Assembly (NCBI GenBank): GCA_020091685.1
Contig: CM034603.1
Span: forward strand, 38,168,310-38,232,309
Source of the DNA: Lutjanus erythropterus
Taxonomy: Eukaryota > Chordata > Actinopteri > Lutjaniformes > Lutjanidae
Direction: 5' to 3'
Length of the DNA stretch: 64,000 nt
The first letter of the stretch is position 1. Each line of letters begins with the position of its first letter. The position numbers and the translations under genes were made by a program. This document shows positions 13,885 through 25,650 of this stretch, one piece after another. The notes beneath the pieces were generated by a model that was not told where the DNA came from, did no database searches, and worked only from the letters and a program-made list of their open reading frames with translations.

Positions 13885-15161
13885 CTTTTAAAAGCCTGGC
13901 TTACATGTAAAAACCATAATAAAGAGAAGTGAGCGTGAGGCGGCCTTCAACGCTGTGACCTCTATTATGCAAGAGCGGGACCTCGTGAAGCTGCTGGCAG
14001 GAAGCGCCGCTCTGTTTCCAAGAGGCTTAATTGTTGTGCTGCAGCAGCAGAACTTGGAGCCCCATGGAAAACCAACAGCCGCTAAAATTAGCCCCCGCAC
14101 ATCGACCACATTGATCCGCCAGCCCTACTTCTGGAGCGCGGCTCGGAAAGCCGCTGACAATGGGGCTTAATTGCTCCCAAAGAATACAAACTGGTGCAGC
14201 AACACAGACAGGACAGAGTTTATGTTTTAATTGAACAGGTCAGGAGTGAGCGCTCCTGTGCACACAGGATCTTTGAAGTGATGAGCTAAAATAAATGATG
14301 ATGAAGAAGAAGAACACCATCAACACTGAGACATGAGTTACCAAACACAAGAGACCCTGACCCGAACCAAAACAAACCACTGCACAACTGTTCCTGAAAC
14401 TATCAGTCAGTCAGTCAATCAATCAATCTGTCAATTTGTCAAGTCAGTGATTGAGAATAAACCTCTTTTATAATAAATAATCAATGACTGCAAACTCAGC
14501 CTGCACAATATGGTAAAAAAAAACAAAAAAACAAGTGATATTCTGTGATTGATATACTGTGACTTTGATATGTGATACAGTTAGTGGGAGTGATCATTTT
14601 TACACTGCAATTTTCATTTTTATTGAAAAAAAACCAAACAAACCTGTTTTCTTTCATGTTAAGAAAAAGATTTTTAGGTGAGGTCATCTCTGCAGCTCTG
14701 CAGTACTTCATTATAGAACTTTTTTTTCTCACATATTTGTCCTTTTTTTTAAAGAAATGGTTTTTAGTTCTGGTTCTGTGATTTGCATATTGCACTTGGC
14801 CATGCTGCGATTTTGATTTGATTGTAATGAAGTGATTTAACTGAATCAGTCACATATTAATCACTGTGTACTCCGCCTTCATACACACTGCTGCAGTTAA
14901 AATGCTGAAGACAATGCAAAATCGTCTGAAACTAAAACAAAAAACAGAAGCAGATATAAAAGAGGAGGCTTAAACAACCATTTTCTGAGAATGAAAACAT
15001 ATTTGAATGAGAAGCTGCAGTGAGTTTGATAAATGAAGAAGAGTTCTGATGTTCAGCTGCAGGGACACAACAGATGTCATGACAACCACACGCAAACGTC
15101 TGTATTGATTCTCCATGAACTGACACACTGTAGTAACTCAACCTGACTCTCTGACAGCAGG

Positions 15162-15162
<1 letters not shown>

Positions 15163-15233
<71 letters not shown>
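15163..15233. repeat. (CA)n microsatellite
   Basis: About 71 bp, uninterrupted; one of the longest in the window. Confidence 0.97.
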
Positions 15234-15236
<3 letters not shown>

Positions 15237-15784
15237 TGTACATGTGCAGCCAGCTCTGCTTTTCATTTTTAACTTCAGGAGTTGAGTTCCACAACAGAAC
15301 GACTCTCGGTCACTAACAACACAAGTCCAAGGGTCAGAGGTCACGAAAACAACTACTGATGTTTTCTATTTATTAGTTTCAGTTCACCAAGACGGAACAT
15401 TTTTCAACAACAGATCCAACACACTGTTGATCGATTGGACTGAAATGTTTTTTATGTCTCCAAACTTTATCAGTCTTTATGCTCAAGAGCAGTTTTTTTT
15501 TGGTTCTTTCCTAATACCTGACGTTTGCAGTGTAAAACTGGCGTTAGGTTCAGTTCCTCATGGTAAAGTATAATTTTTCAAGCAAGAATGTCAAACACTG
15601 TCTGGTTGCAGCTTCTTCAGTGTGAGGATCTGCTGCTTTTCTTTGTCATTTCTGTCAGTAAATGAAGAGTCTTTGGGTTTTGGACTGTTGGTTTGAGAAA
15701 AGAGGACATCTGAAGATGTCACTTTGGACTCTGGGGAATCATGATGAGCATTTTTCACAATTTTCTGTTTGTTATAGACTAAAC

Positions 15785-16599
15785 CAATGGTTTTCAAACT
15801 GGGACCAACAGGAGGAACCAGCGGGGGTCCTGTTGGTAACTGCAAAGTTCCTGCACACTTGAAAGTCTCTTTCAGAGCTGCAGCGGATCAAAAACTCTCG
15901 ACATGATATATAGACTCTACCAGTTCACAGTTCAAATGGTCTACTGTTAAAAAATATTGCAAAAAATCACCATAAATGATGATACTGAATTGCAATGCTT
16001 ACAGAACACAATACGTATCGAATCGGCACCCAAATATCGTGATCGTCTTGAATTGGGAGACATGGAGATGAATTCAGAAAATCTCAAACATCAGTGGAGC
16101 AAAGAAACATACAGACACATTAAAAGCACATCAGACCAAAACAACAATAATCTAAGATCACATGTAGCAGCTGTCATAAATATCATCACAGTACAGACAG
16201 GCATTAAAGTGCACATCAATAACTGCATACCAACAAATATAAAAACAACAAGTATTCTGTACAACTCTGATGTATTTCAAGTGTTTCACACCTTTTTGTC
16301 CACAAATTTCCCCAGAATCACAGAGACTACAGCATCTCGTTTCACTGAGTTATAGCCATGGGAGATTTTTTGCCCTGTTGGTTTTGATCTCTGACCAGAA
16401 GGGAGTGTCAGGACCTCCACTGAGAGCTGGAGGGACTCATCAGCCAGTCGGCTCAGATTCAGGTGGTGCAAGTCAGTCTGCTGCTGCCTCATGATTTTCC
16501 TAAAGGTCTGAATAGAAAAACCCTCTCAAACTGGGGGTCTGCACTCTAACATGCATCTATAACGAGGGTCCTCGACATGAAAATGTTTGGGAACCGCTG
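15785..16599. mobile_element. non-autonomous hAT-type (Charlie-like) element with target duplication
   Basis: Left end CAATGGTTTTCAAAC and right end (reverse complement) CAGCGGTTCCCAAAC match the CAGNGGTTCTCAAAC-style termini of Charlie-group hAT transposons. The flanks are 'gactaaac' (15777-15784) and 'gactaaag' (16600-16607), an 8-bp target duplication with one mismatch, the length expected for hAT. The 815-bp interior contains only short frames, no transposase, and a stretch with 'atcgaatcggcacccaaata' that may be a separate older repeat inserted in it. Confidence 0.82.
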
Positions 16600-16802
16600 G
16601 ACTAAAGGATTCATTGTGAAAAAAGATAGAACCTTGTTGCTATGAATACTCTCAGCTACAGAATCAGGACTTTTCCAGCCTCACCCGCAACTCTGCTGTT
16701 AACCTCTAAGACAAAGCTGTCACGGTCAAATTGAAGCTTTCTCAGACCCAAAAAGCAGCACAGAAGGTCTTCAAACAGAACATGTGGTCAGAGTTGAAGT
16801 AC

Positions 16803-17171
16803 CTTACTGAACGAGAAGGGGACCCAGGGTATTTCCGGCCTGCTTGCTGCGTGGCTGCCACCGACAACTTTCGCAGTACTCTTGGTCGGGCTTTTTTTGA
16901 CGCTGTCCCTCAGGTTGAGGAATCGACTGCGAGCTCGGCAGGACGCCGGCACAGTGCAGGCGGTGAATGTCGACAGAGACGCCTGGACCTGCGGACGGTT
17001 CGGTTGAGGCTGCTGCTGCTGCTGCCGGTGGAGCTCGATGGCGTGCTGCCTCTGCAGCGGGTGCAGGTGGGCGATGGACTCCTGCAGGTTGATGTTGACC
17101 CGTGGCAGCTTCTTCTCGGCTCCGTTCATGGCCTTGGAGGGGAGCTCCTGGCGGGGGTAATGAGTGGTCAT
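16803..17171 (-). CDS. candidate alternative first coding exon (123 codons, Gln-rich)
   Basis: Not a protein I recognise. The ATG at 17171-17169 is the first after an in-frame TGA about 36 codons upstream and sits in a good context (GGAAG before ATG). The frame begins MTTHYPRQELPSKAMNGAEK, contains a run of five CAG glutamine codons at about residues 50-54, and ends PFSFSK at AAG/GTACTT, an acceptable donor in phase 0. Phase 0 is what the next dlg1 exons (12109 or 11352) need. Codons in the first 60 positions mostly end in G or C, which suggests coding. Upstream DNA is GC-rich and CpG-bearing. Alternatives: first exon of an unrelated nested gene, or a chance open frame over a regulatory block. 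Confidence 0.45.
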
Positions 17172-17399
17172 CTTCCTGGAGGAGATTCCCGATTGGAGGA
17201 GGAGGTGAAGTAATAAATTATGGATGGCTCCTTCTGGACACGCTCGTTCAGTCTGTGCGGTGCAACAGATCCAAACTCACTCCTGTAACTCAGGCTCCAC
17301 CACCTCCCTCCACCACCAAAACACAATAACACTCCCTTTTTTCTTTCTCCCCTCACCCCTCCCTCCTCAGTTGCTCTTTCTCTGTGACACAATCCCTCT

Positions 17400-17640
17400 C
17401 ATCTTCTCTCATTCTCCTGCCAATTAATCGGCTTCAGCGAGCGTGGCACATGTCAGCACGAGGGGGGGCGGCTCCACTCGCTGCATGAATAATCGATGTC
17501 GCCCCCGGATTCAGACACAGCGACGTGCATGTCAGCGTCAGCAGCAGGAGGGGGGGTGAGGGGTGGTTGTGACGAGGACTCCCGGCCAACAGCAGCGGCG
17601 GCAGCAGGCAGAGAGCTGCAGCCGCTTTAAGCTCAAGCAG
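17400..17640 (-). promoter_or_regulatory. possible internal promoter region
   Basis: GC-rich block with several CpG sites about 230-470 bp upstream of the candidate start at 17171, against an AT-rich intron background. It contains 'gggggggcggctcc' and 'gacgtgcatgtcagcgtcag'. No TATA box is clear. Promoter role is inferred only from position and composition. Confidence 0.35.
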
Positions 17641-19958
17641 GACTGAAGCATGAGCTGCTGCAACCAGACTGACCTGAGACCTGCACAGACCTGAGCAACA
17701 TGGCTGAAAAACCTGTCAAGTTTCTTATCGGTCCATACTGATATTTATTGATCATATAGGTCGTGAATGACACTGCTAGAGTTTCTCAGGAAAACAGCGT
17801 TGTAGAATCTCCCAAACAATGGAAGTGAATGGTTTTCAACAGAAAAACCAACTCTCCATAAGATATGGAGTGAAACTTGTTTAAACATCCTAAAACTGAC
17901 AGTACAGGCAGATCTATATTAAATCGTAAATATAAGGATAAAATAAAATCAATTTATTGATCATTAAGATACAAAATGAAAGGTTGTTTTCCTGTTTTTC
18001 CCCTCCTCCTTTCCTTATTTCTCCTTTTCTTGTTTTGAGTTGAAGTTTCCTGATTCAACAAAAGGCTCTGCCAGACAAAACAAACACTGCCGATTCTTTA
18101 ATTAATGAAAATAATCGTTAGTTGAAGCCTAACTTTTGAACAAACCAACAGTCTAAACCCACAGACTCTTCGTTCACTGTCATAAAAGACGTTTAAGGAG
18201 CTGGAAGCAGAAAATGTTTGACAAATGAAAGTTTAGCGCTTTACAGAAAACAGTAGATTGTAACTAATTTTCTTTCTACTCGCTAATTGATTAATCGACC
18301 AATCATTGCAGCTCTAATTAGCAGCGGCACCAAAGCATTTGACTTTATGCCGACTTGTGTGGCGGTCCTGCTGTGACACACGGTGCTGGATGGACCGTGC
18401 AGGAGAACATATTCCAGCCTTTCTGTTGGTAAATCATGAATGAGAAAATAATTTATACAACATAAAACATGCCCCAGAATAACCCGCAGACTCGTGTTGA
18501 CATGACAACGGGCGCCGTGCAGTTGGACAGATTTCATAAGTGGATTTAAAATCCAGGAGGAGAGCCGGGGTTTTGGTGGGAGGAGCGTTTTCCCTCTCCA
18601 GCATCCACAGCCGCCGCCGGCAAAAACAAGCCGAGACACTGAATGCGTCAACATTTCATCTGGATATATGACACAACTGCCACAATTAACCAATAAACCT
18701 GCATCGTCCTGCTCACCAAACAATATCGACGGTCCCTGAACACCTCGTCTCCGTCCACATGTACAACAGAGGACAGAACATATCGATCTGCAGTGAATAT
18801 CTATATATCTGCATTGTTTGTGAGGTATTTAACTGTCATGTGAACAATAAAGCAGGTTGTTGTCACTGTGTTCATCCTGCAGGCTCAATCAGAATCGACC
18901 CGCAGCCTTAAATGTGCAGGAATCTGGAAACTGACCCACACGATTCATGGCAACAGGACCTCAAACGCATCATTTAGAGAGCAAATCGATACGATAAACT
19001 GTGGTGAACATGTCACAGTGTTGATACGCATCATGACAGTGTGTGAGTCCATCTCATCAACACATCCGGCCAAAATCTGACCGCACACACACACACTGAC
19101 ACTGAGGATCTGCTGAAGATTAGGATTAGTGCCCAAAATCTGCTGCGGTGCACCTGCAGCTCCACCTGCAGGCCGCACAGAGAAACACACGGCTGCAGCT
19201 CCCATCACTGTCGACACAACACAGACTCACACACCACAACCAGGAACCAGGAATGTTCTGTTAAATGCTGTTAGATCTGTTTCACATAACATGTGCAGCA
19301 TTAATATTTACACGTGTGGGAGCTGATCTGAATTCAGCTTCTTAAATGTGAATATTGTTGGTGCTGTTTACATGCAGCACAAATCTGAAAGTTCTATAAT
19401 TAATATTCAGCTTCACATCATTTCCTCTCCACACAGTAGAAAATCTTGAGCAGCAGTGTATTAATCTGAAATGGTAATTATATTTCACTGTATGTGAATC
19501 AATGTGCTTCAAACTGAGAGATAAAAAAGACAAAACAACATAAATATATGAGTCAAATACAGAACTGTGGCTCAGGGGCTGTGAACTGTCTGAAGGAAAT
19601 AAATAGAATAATGAAATAAATACATATATAATTAACTAAAATATTTTTAAAACATATTTACTGAATATTTGTGCTGCACTGAATCGTCAAGTTTGCTGTT
19701 TTATGCTCCAAAATATTTTTCTAAAGGTCGTTTGTGCAGCTACTTTTTTTCCCCTTAATTAAATGTGTGTTAAAAATAATATGGGTCAATACAGTGCTAA
19801 ACTCTCACACTGATATCAGCTTTACATACACGCATATATACAATTATTTTTATTACTGATTATTCTGCGTATTATTTTCACAAATATTCAATTGTTTAGT
19901 TTATATTATGTCAGAAACGTGTTCCCAAAGAGGCGTCTTTAAATTGCTTCTTTTGTCT

Positions 19959-20040
19959 AGAGCTGTAAAGATTAATCAATTCTTAAATTAACTACCAACT
20001 CTGATAGTCGATTAATCGCTTTGAGTCATCATCACAGAAA
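19959..20040 (+). mobile_element. family A TIR element, 5' fragment
   Basis: 'agagctgtaaagattaatc' through 'gattaatcgctttgagtcat'; only the first end remains. Confidence 0.7.
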
Positions 20041-20110
20041 AAAAAAAGCAAACTTTCTCTGATTTAAGCACCAGCACCAGACCTCTGACCTGAGTTTTGT
20101 TTGGCCTGGC

Positions 20111-20157
20111 AGGGTCCAACCAGGGTCCAACCAGGGTTCAACCAGGGTTCAACCAGG
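20111..20157 (+). repeat. 11-bp tandem repeat, four copies
   Basis: Two copies of 'agggtccaacc' followed by two of 'agggttcaacc' and a partial unit. The C-to-T variant is shared by the last two units, so the array grew by duplication of variant units. Confidence 0.9.
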
Positions 20158-20967
20158 CTGCAGCAGTGAAACAAACAGAGCTTAAAGTTTTAAACAAACA
20201 CAAACTGAAGGCCAACAGAGCCGAACAACAAACCTGACATGTTCACTGAAACCACAAAGTCTGACCGGGCAAGTTTGGAGACAGTTTGGAGAACAACTTT
20301 GACATTTTCCTTTTATTTTGCCTCCAGATGTGCCACATTTACATCTTTGATGTCCAACAATTATAAACATGAGAAGAAACCGTGACCCAATTGTAGGTTT
20401 AAATAACAGTTAAATTAAACAGAATTTCCACTTCAATCTGTTTTGTCCCATTGCTGTTCATGGTAAAAGAATTGTGGAGTTTAAACCATAAAGTTTCTGG
20501 GTGACGAGGTCTTTATTTAAACTTGATGTATTTCCCATAAACGTGGCTGTTGTGACTCTGTGGCTCACACTAACTTCACACCTCTGTTGTAGAGATTTGA
20601 GGAAACAAGAACAACTACATCTTTCAAAATAATCATCAAAAATCTGTCTGTACGGTTTGTGGAGGACAGTCTGAAGACGCAGTGTCGCCAGTTTCATGTC
20701 AACTGAACAAAACCTATGAGGAAATTTAGAGGTTTAATTAGTTTAAAATTTTGGGAGAAAATCGGTGACGGACCTCATAAATCCTTCCGGCTCAAAGCAC
20801 CTCGACATGTCTGCTCAGCTGGGCTACATTCTGGTGAAAACATGTCCAACTGAGTCACTGTGAAAGTTTGTAGTGACACCATGAGGACTATTAGACCACA
20901 GAGAGATCTGAGGGAGACACAGGGCTGAAGCCATGTGCACAGGGAGGCACATTTCTCTGTTGGAAGA

Positions 20968-21300
20968 AGAAGATTAATCAATTATTAATTGATTAATAAA
21001 TTAAGTTGCCAATTAAACTGCCAACTATTTTGATAATCGATTAATCGGTTTGAGTATTTTTTTTTTAAGAAAAAACAGTCTAAATTCTCTGATTTCAGTT
21101 TCTTAAGTGTGAATATTTTCTGGTTTCTTTCCTCCACTCTGACAGTAAACTGAATATCTTTGAGTTGTGGACAAAACAAGACATTTGAGGACATAATTTT
21201 TCACCATTTCCTGACATTTTATGGACCAAACAACTAATCGATCAATTGGGAAAATAATCAAGAGATTAACTGCTGATGAAAATAATGTGTGGTTGCTGTA
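20968..21300 (+). mobile_element. family A TIR element, near full length
   Basis: Contains all family segments in order, from 'gattaatcaattattaattg' through 'gacagtaaactgaatatctt' and 'tttctgacattttatggacc' to 'gaaaataatgtgtggttgc'. One of the best-kept copies for a consensus. Confidence 0.85.
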
Positions 21301-22029
21301 CTTAAAGACAGTGGTCATGAAAAGTTGAGTTTTATTTCTTCTAAACCTTAATCATATCTGACATTTTGTGGCAAAGAGTCTAAATTTTATCATCAGGTCA
21401 CCAGTAACAAGTCAACTTCCAAGTCATGAATACCAAGTCAAGTCCTTAATCAGTCTTAGTCAAGCAAATCTCAAGTCATCAACTCGAATCCCCCACTTCT
21501 GCAACTCTGAAACTTGTCTGCGTCTTCTGTGGCACCAACAAGTGCTAAACTGAAAGTTATCCACTTTAAAGTTGCAGCTCAAACACGACAACACATATAT
21601 AAGAGATGGTCTGAAAGTCTGATCAGATGTATTGATCCGTCTGTAGATCTTCAGCCTGTTCTTTGAGGGCTGATGGCGAGCTGTTTGACGGGTCATTAAC
21701 CCGCGGGGGGCTGCAGGTGGAGGAGCAGCACTGTCCACATGATTCACACCTAACAGGACACCAAACAGATTACGGCTGTCAATCTGACCTCAGGTCAGCC
21801 CTGCAGCTTCTCTGCTGGGATCATCCAAAAAAACCACCTCACCTTCAGTCTGGAGGAAAGGAACCACCAACCCTGCCTGCGTCAGTGCCGTGCTCCACCA
21901 ACGGAACGTTTCAGATATTTAAAGCATCAGAACAAATGACAAGACCCAGATCTTGGTCACATTAAACTCCTGAGGCTTCAGCTCCCAAAGTGACATTAAA
22001 TACAACTTCAGGCGTCCGTCTAAGTCCAG

Positions 22030-22793
22030 GAGCCTCATTACAGAAACTTCCAAAGTCATGACATCTTCTCTTATCTCAGTTTAGGATAACATTTAGGATT
22101 TCTGGTGTTGTTTCCTTACTGCATTCAGGAAAACATCTTACTGTATCTTATCTTAGCATAGGATTTTAGCTGCTACGGAAGTATCCTACCTGAAGGATTT
22201 CCTAAGTTAGGAATCCTACATCCTAATTAAACCATGGTCTGGGTGAATACTCTTTTCTGATTGGCTGGAAGGTGTGCAATAAAACCATTTAACACAGATG
22301 TAGTTTGGCTCAAGTTTAATCACTGTTCGAAATTCATCCTCTATCCAACATGTAACCATGGCAACATTAAAGAGCTATCAGAGCTCACATCACTTCCTAA
22401 CTGGAGGCAAAGTGAAGGAGCGAGAGAGCAAACAGCTGATTGGTTCAGATCTCTCAGACAAGTTTCACCTTCACCTCCAACTTGTTTTATCTGCTTCAAA
22501 TGGACGTGACGTCCTGGACGTTTGTGTTTGTCCTCATCACAGCAATCAAAGGGAGGACGAGGCATGACTAGAGACAGGCATGACTAGACGAGAACTGATT
22601 GAAGAATCAAGTTTACAACTCTAGTTTTTTCAACTTTAGTTTTTATTGTTCTTAAGTTACAATAAGATAAGAGGCCTAAGATGGGACAGGACACAGCGAT
22701 GAGTTTAGGAATTGCTTCTGCAACAGGAAGATTGGATTTTTTCTGTTTTGGAAAGTTAAGTTAGGAAATCTTTGTGTGATGTGGCCTCAGTTC
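22030..22793. mobile_element. probable TIR element with 'ttagga' words
   Basis: Left end 'gagcctcattacagaaactt' and right end 'aatctttgtgtgatgtggcc' are imperfect inverted matches. Between them, many 'taggat' and 'atccta' words in both directions form local hairpins (for example around 22190-22220). No transposase. Ends and class are uncertain. Confidence 0.5.
22352..22365. promoter_or_regulatory. RFX X-box palindrome
   Basis: GTAACCATGGCAAC fits GTNRCCNNRGYAAC at every position. RFX proteins bind such sites in ciliary, immune and neuronal genes. Binding here is not shown. Confidence 0.45.
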
Positions 22794-23239
22794 ATGTTCT
22801 CATAGACGATGCTGGTGACTCTGTTCTCTCTCTTCAGGTGTTGGATAAGCATGAAAACTTCTGGTTGGATCACCACAACAAAAGATGAACAGTTGTGTCA
22901 GAAAATATCTGATTCTCTGATAAAACGTCAAAGCCACAAAAAACTGCAGAGACATCAACTACAACTCCCAAAGAGCATTTTACTGACAAATTCTTCTAGA
23001 TTAATAAAGTTTTATCTTATCTCTACTTTCTCTAACTATCGTAACTTGGTTTCTACCTTATTCATGATTTTCTACTGTGCATCTATTCATGAACGAGAGA
23101 TCACAGCTCAACCGAGGACGCCATTAATGTTTACGTCCTGCTCTGTCACGAGCATTAGTCTGGTCCATGAGTAGATACACGCTTTGTGCATCAAAAGCAC
23201 AAAGCATGCTTAACTAAAGAAGTGTCATCTAGTTCCATT

Positions 23240-23373
23240 ATACTGGAGGGAAGGCAGACATCTCTTAAAAACTCTGCAGCTCACACCAAAATGATCTACA
23301 TGGATAAACAGCACTGCAGGTAAGGGAAAAAGAATATGTATTTTTTGATTTTGGAGTGAATTGCTCCTTTAGT
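23240..23373 (+). repeat. interspersed repeat E, copy 2
   Basis: 'ctcacaccaaaatgatctac', 'cactgcaggtaagggaaaa' and 'gattttggagtgaattgctc' follow the order of copy 1 at 2247. Confidence 0.7.
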
Positions 23374-24092
23374 ATGAGACTTCAGCAAATCAAAAGGAAA
23401 TCTCTCCAAGTTACTGTGTTTTTAACCTTAAATGACCCTCCACTGCAGCTCAACAAGTAAACACAAAAACACAGAGTTTCGTACTAACGATGATGTCAAA
23501 AAGATGCTGAGGCTCATATTAACTTCAGATGAAACTAACTCCACTTACACCAGCAGCATGTGAGGAGGAATAATGATTAGAGGAAGAGGAACGAGCAGCT
23601 GACTTTAGTTTTAGGATCAGATGGGATATAAAATTAACAGTGAGAAAAAAAAAAAATCATGCCTGTGATCTAACTTTCAAATGTTGCTTCAGTTTCTCCT
23701 CAGTGTAAACCTACATTTTGCTTTGTGTGTGTCGATGTGCATGTGTGTTAACGTGTGTGTTTGAGGCAGTAAACAGGGAGGCGGTGGGGTAGCGCTGCGT
23801 GTCAGGAGCCTGGAGGTTGCTAGGCAACGCCGGGGAAGGCATGTGCTACTGCAGGGGTTCCTCACATCTGCCCAGAACATGATGCTGCTGTTTATGCAGG
23901 TAAATCTCTGCACGTCTACACATTGCCGTGTCCACACACAAACACACAGGTTTGTAAAATGCTGCACAGATGTGACAGGATCCCAAACCACAGCTGACAC
24001 CGACAGAAACACGAGCTCAGTGTGAGACGAAGGAGATTCCAGCATCATCGGATACGACCCACAGCTGCTGAAAGCTCTGGAACAATTACCAG

Positions 24093-24095
<3 letters not shown>

Positions 24096-24133
<38 letters not shown>
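24096..24133. repeat. (GT)n microsatellite
   Basis: About 38 bp, uninterrupted. Confidence 0.95.
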
Positions 24134-24136
<3 letters not shown>

Positions 24137-24293
24137 AGTGTGTACGTCCTCAATTCCTGAACATTTAATGATACACAAACTGATCTCATGTTCAGATCTG
24201 ACAACCTGCTCGCTGCCACCGCAGCCTTATCAACAAATCACCTCAGATCTCCAACGCCACAAACATACACCGTCCTCATGTTTACGCCACAGA

Positions 24294-24350
24294 CGATGAT
24301 GATGATGATGAAGATGAAGATGAAAATGAAGATGAAGATGAAAACCACAC
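24294..24350. repeat. GAT/GAA trinucleotide tract
   Basis: Six GATs followed by alternating 'gatgaa' units on the plus strand. Confidence 0.9.
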
Positions 24351-24726
24351 ATCACTTCAACATGATATCGAGGGCGTTTCTGGATCCCCGGTGAAGAATT
24401 GAACCAGATGCGAAGGTTTCTGCATGAATCCTGCTCCAGCACATGACGCAGCAGCAGCAGCAGCTCCTGTTGCAACTTTTCCACATCTGCCTCATCGAGC
24501 AGCGTCACATTCACAGCAGATCAATACGCTTACAACAACACACACACAAACACAGAGGAGTGTATGATCATGTATGTGCAGGCTGACACACGTTGTAGAA
24601 AATGAGTCACAGTGCAGCGGTGCAGCACCTCCCCCTACCTCCTCACCTTTATGAAGATTTATTGTTTTATGGGTGGGTGGGGGGGTGGAGGTGGAGGTGG
24701 TGGTGGTGGTGGGGGGGGTGACCTAC

Positions 24727-24816
24727 CAGTAGGCGCCGGTGGAGCCGTTTGGTTCTCCTCAGGGTGCCCATGATGCGGCGGCCCATCTTTTTGGCGTACC
24801 ACACAGAGTTGAGCAT
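24727..24816 (-). CDS. candidate alternative first coding exon (30 codons, basic leader)
   Basis: ATG at 24816-24814 with A at -3, then a 90-nt frame ending at CTG/GTAGGT, a near-perfect donor, in phase 0. The encoded leader is MLNSVWYAKKMGRRIMGTLR followed by RTKRLHRRLL: about ten Arg/Lys of 30 residues, no acidic residue, with hydrophobic residues spaced between. Splicing to the dlg1 exon at 12109 or 11352 keeps frame. I do not recognise this leader from known DLG isoforms. The frame stays open upstream through a CAG-rich stretch without another ATG that I could find, so an internal exon starting near the CACAG at about 24842 is also possible. The surroundings are GC-rich, unlike the intron. 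Confidence 0.5.
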
Positions 24817-25650
24817 GCTGCTTGTTGCTGCTGCTGCTGCTGTGGTGGTGAAGGTGGAGGTGATGTGTCGCCTCCTCTGCGCCTCCTCTCCCTCCTGCTG
24901 CAGGCTGCGGGGTGGCGGAGGTGGTGCTGGCTGGAGAGCAGACGATGGGAGGGGGGCTTCACTCCACCTTGTGTCCCCCCCTCCTCCTCTTCCTCCTCTT
25001 CCTCTTCCTCACAGACACAAACAGGGAGGCTGCGGAGGAACCGATGCAGGAGCTGGTGGAGGTGACCAGATGCTGCTTCCAGGAGAGGAGTGAGGTCGTC
25101 GTCCTCTTCTTCCTCCTCCTCCTCCTCCTCCTGTCAGTTACGAGCAGACAGTCGCCGGTGAGCGGTGTTTGTCAGACGCCTGAGTTGACGGCAAAAAGGG
25201 AGCGCGGAGCCTCCGGGGGCGGATTAACCTGCCGGGTGGAGAGAGCATCGCTGAGCAGGCGGTCGTCCAGCCTCCGTCTGTGTGAAGCAGACAGCAACAA
25301 CAGACTGCAGGGCTGACGAGAGGACGCAGAGACGACTGTGTGTGTGTGTGTCTCAGTGTGTGTGTGTGTGTGTGTTTAAAGAGAGCGCAGGCAGGGAGGA
25401 AATTAGTCCTCTGATCTCTTCCCTCTGCAGTCTGGAAACCTCACGCAGCTCCTTCCTCCTCCTCCTCGTCCTCCTCCTCCTCCTCCTCTTCCCTCCTGGT
25501 TCTCAGTCCGCTGTGGGTTTGGTCCAGCTGACCTCTGTCCTACTTCAGTCCTCACACTTTGAGTCCCTTCCCGAATGTGAGTCAGCAGGGGAAACTCACT
25601 CCCGCAAACTGCTGAGTCGTCGCAGCGGTGACGGACAGCGTGGAGATCTG
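24817..25650 (-). promoter_or_regulatory. possible internal promoter and 5' UTR block
   Basis: GC-rich, CpG-containing DNA directly upstream of the candidate start at 24816, broken by pyrimidine-rich (TCC)n tracts and (TG)n runs. Long open frames on both strands here are low-complexity artefacts. A promoter is inferred from composition and from the adjoining start codon and donor. Confidence 0.4.

Larger units (their letters stand above)
12110..16802. other. intron region between insert exon and candidate first exon
   Basis: Holds (TG)n at 12471-12521, a family A element (13225-13492), (CA)n tracts (13822-13881, 15163-15233), a unique block with homeodomain-like TTAATTG words (13890-14200), a decayed repeat beginning 'cctgcacaatatgg' (about 14500-14830) and a hAT-type element (15785-16599). 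No exon was recognised on either strand. Confidence 0.6.
17172..24726. other. intron region between two candidate first exons
   Basis: Contains the CpG-bearing block at 17400-17640, a unique block at 18290-18720, family A copies (19959-20040 truncated, 20968-21300), an 11-bp tandem repeat (20111-20157), a probable TIR element (22030-22793), a family E copy (23240-23373), two RFX-type palindromes (22352, 23816), a (GT)n tract (24096-24133), a GAT/GAA tract (24294-24350) and a G-rich run near 24670-24720. No exon recognised. Confidence 0.6.

Noticed and set aside
13955-14170. Plus-strand 71-codon frame in a unique block
   Set aside because: Plausible amino-acid mix, but no splice sites, start context or known family; more likely a regulatory element.
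18283-18723. Minus-strand 146-codon frame
   Set aside because: Cys- and Leu-rich with no family resemblance; treated as part of a possible non-coding block instead.
23689-24219. Minus-strand 176-codon frame
   Set aside because: It owes its length to the (GT)n microsatellite (Thr-His run) and shows no coding features or splice logic.
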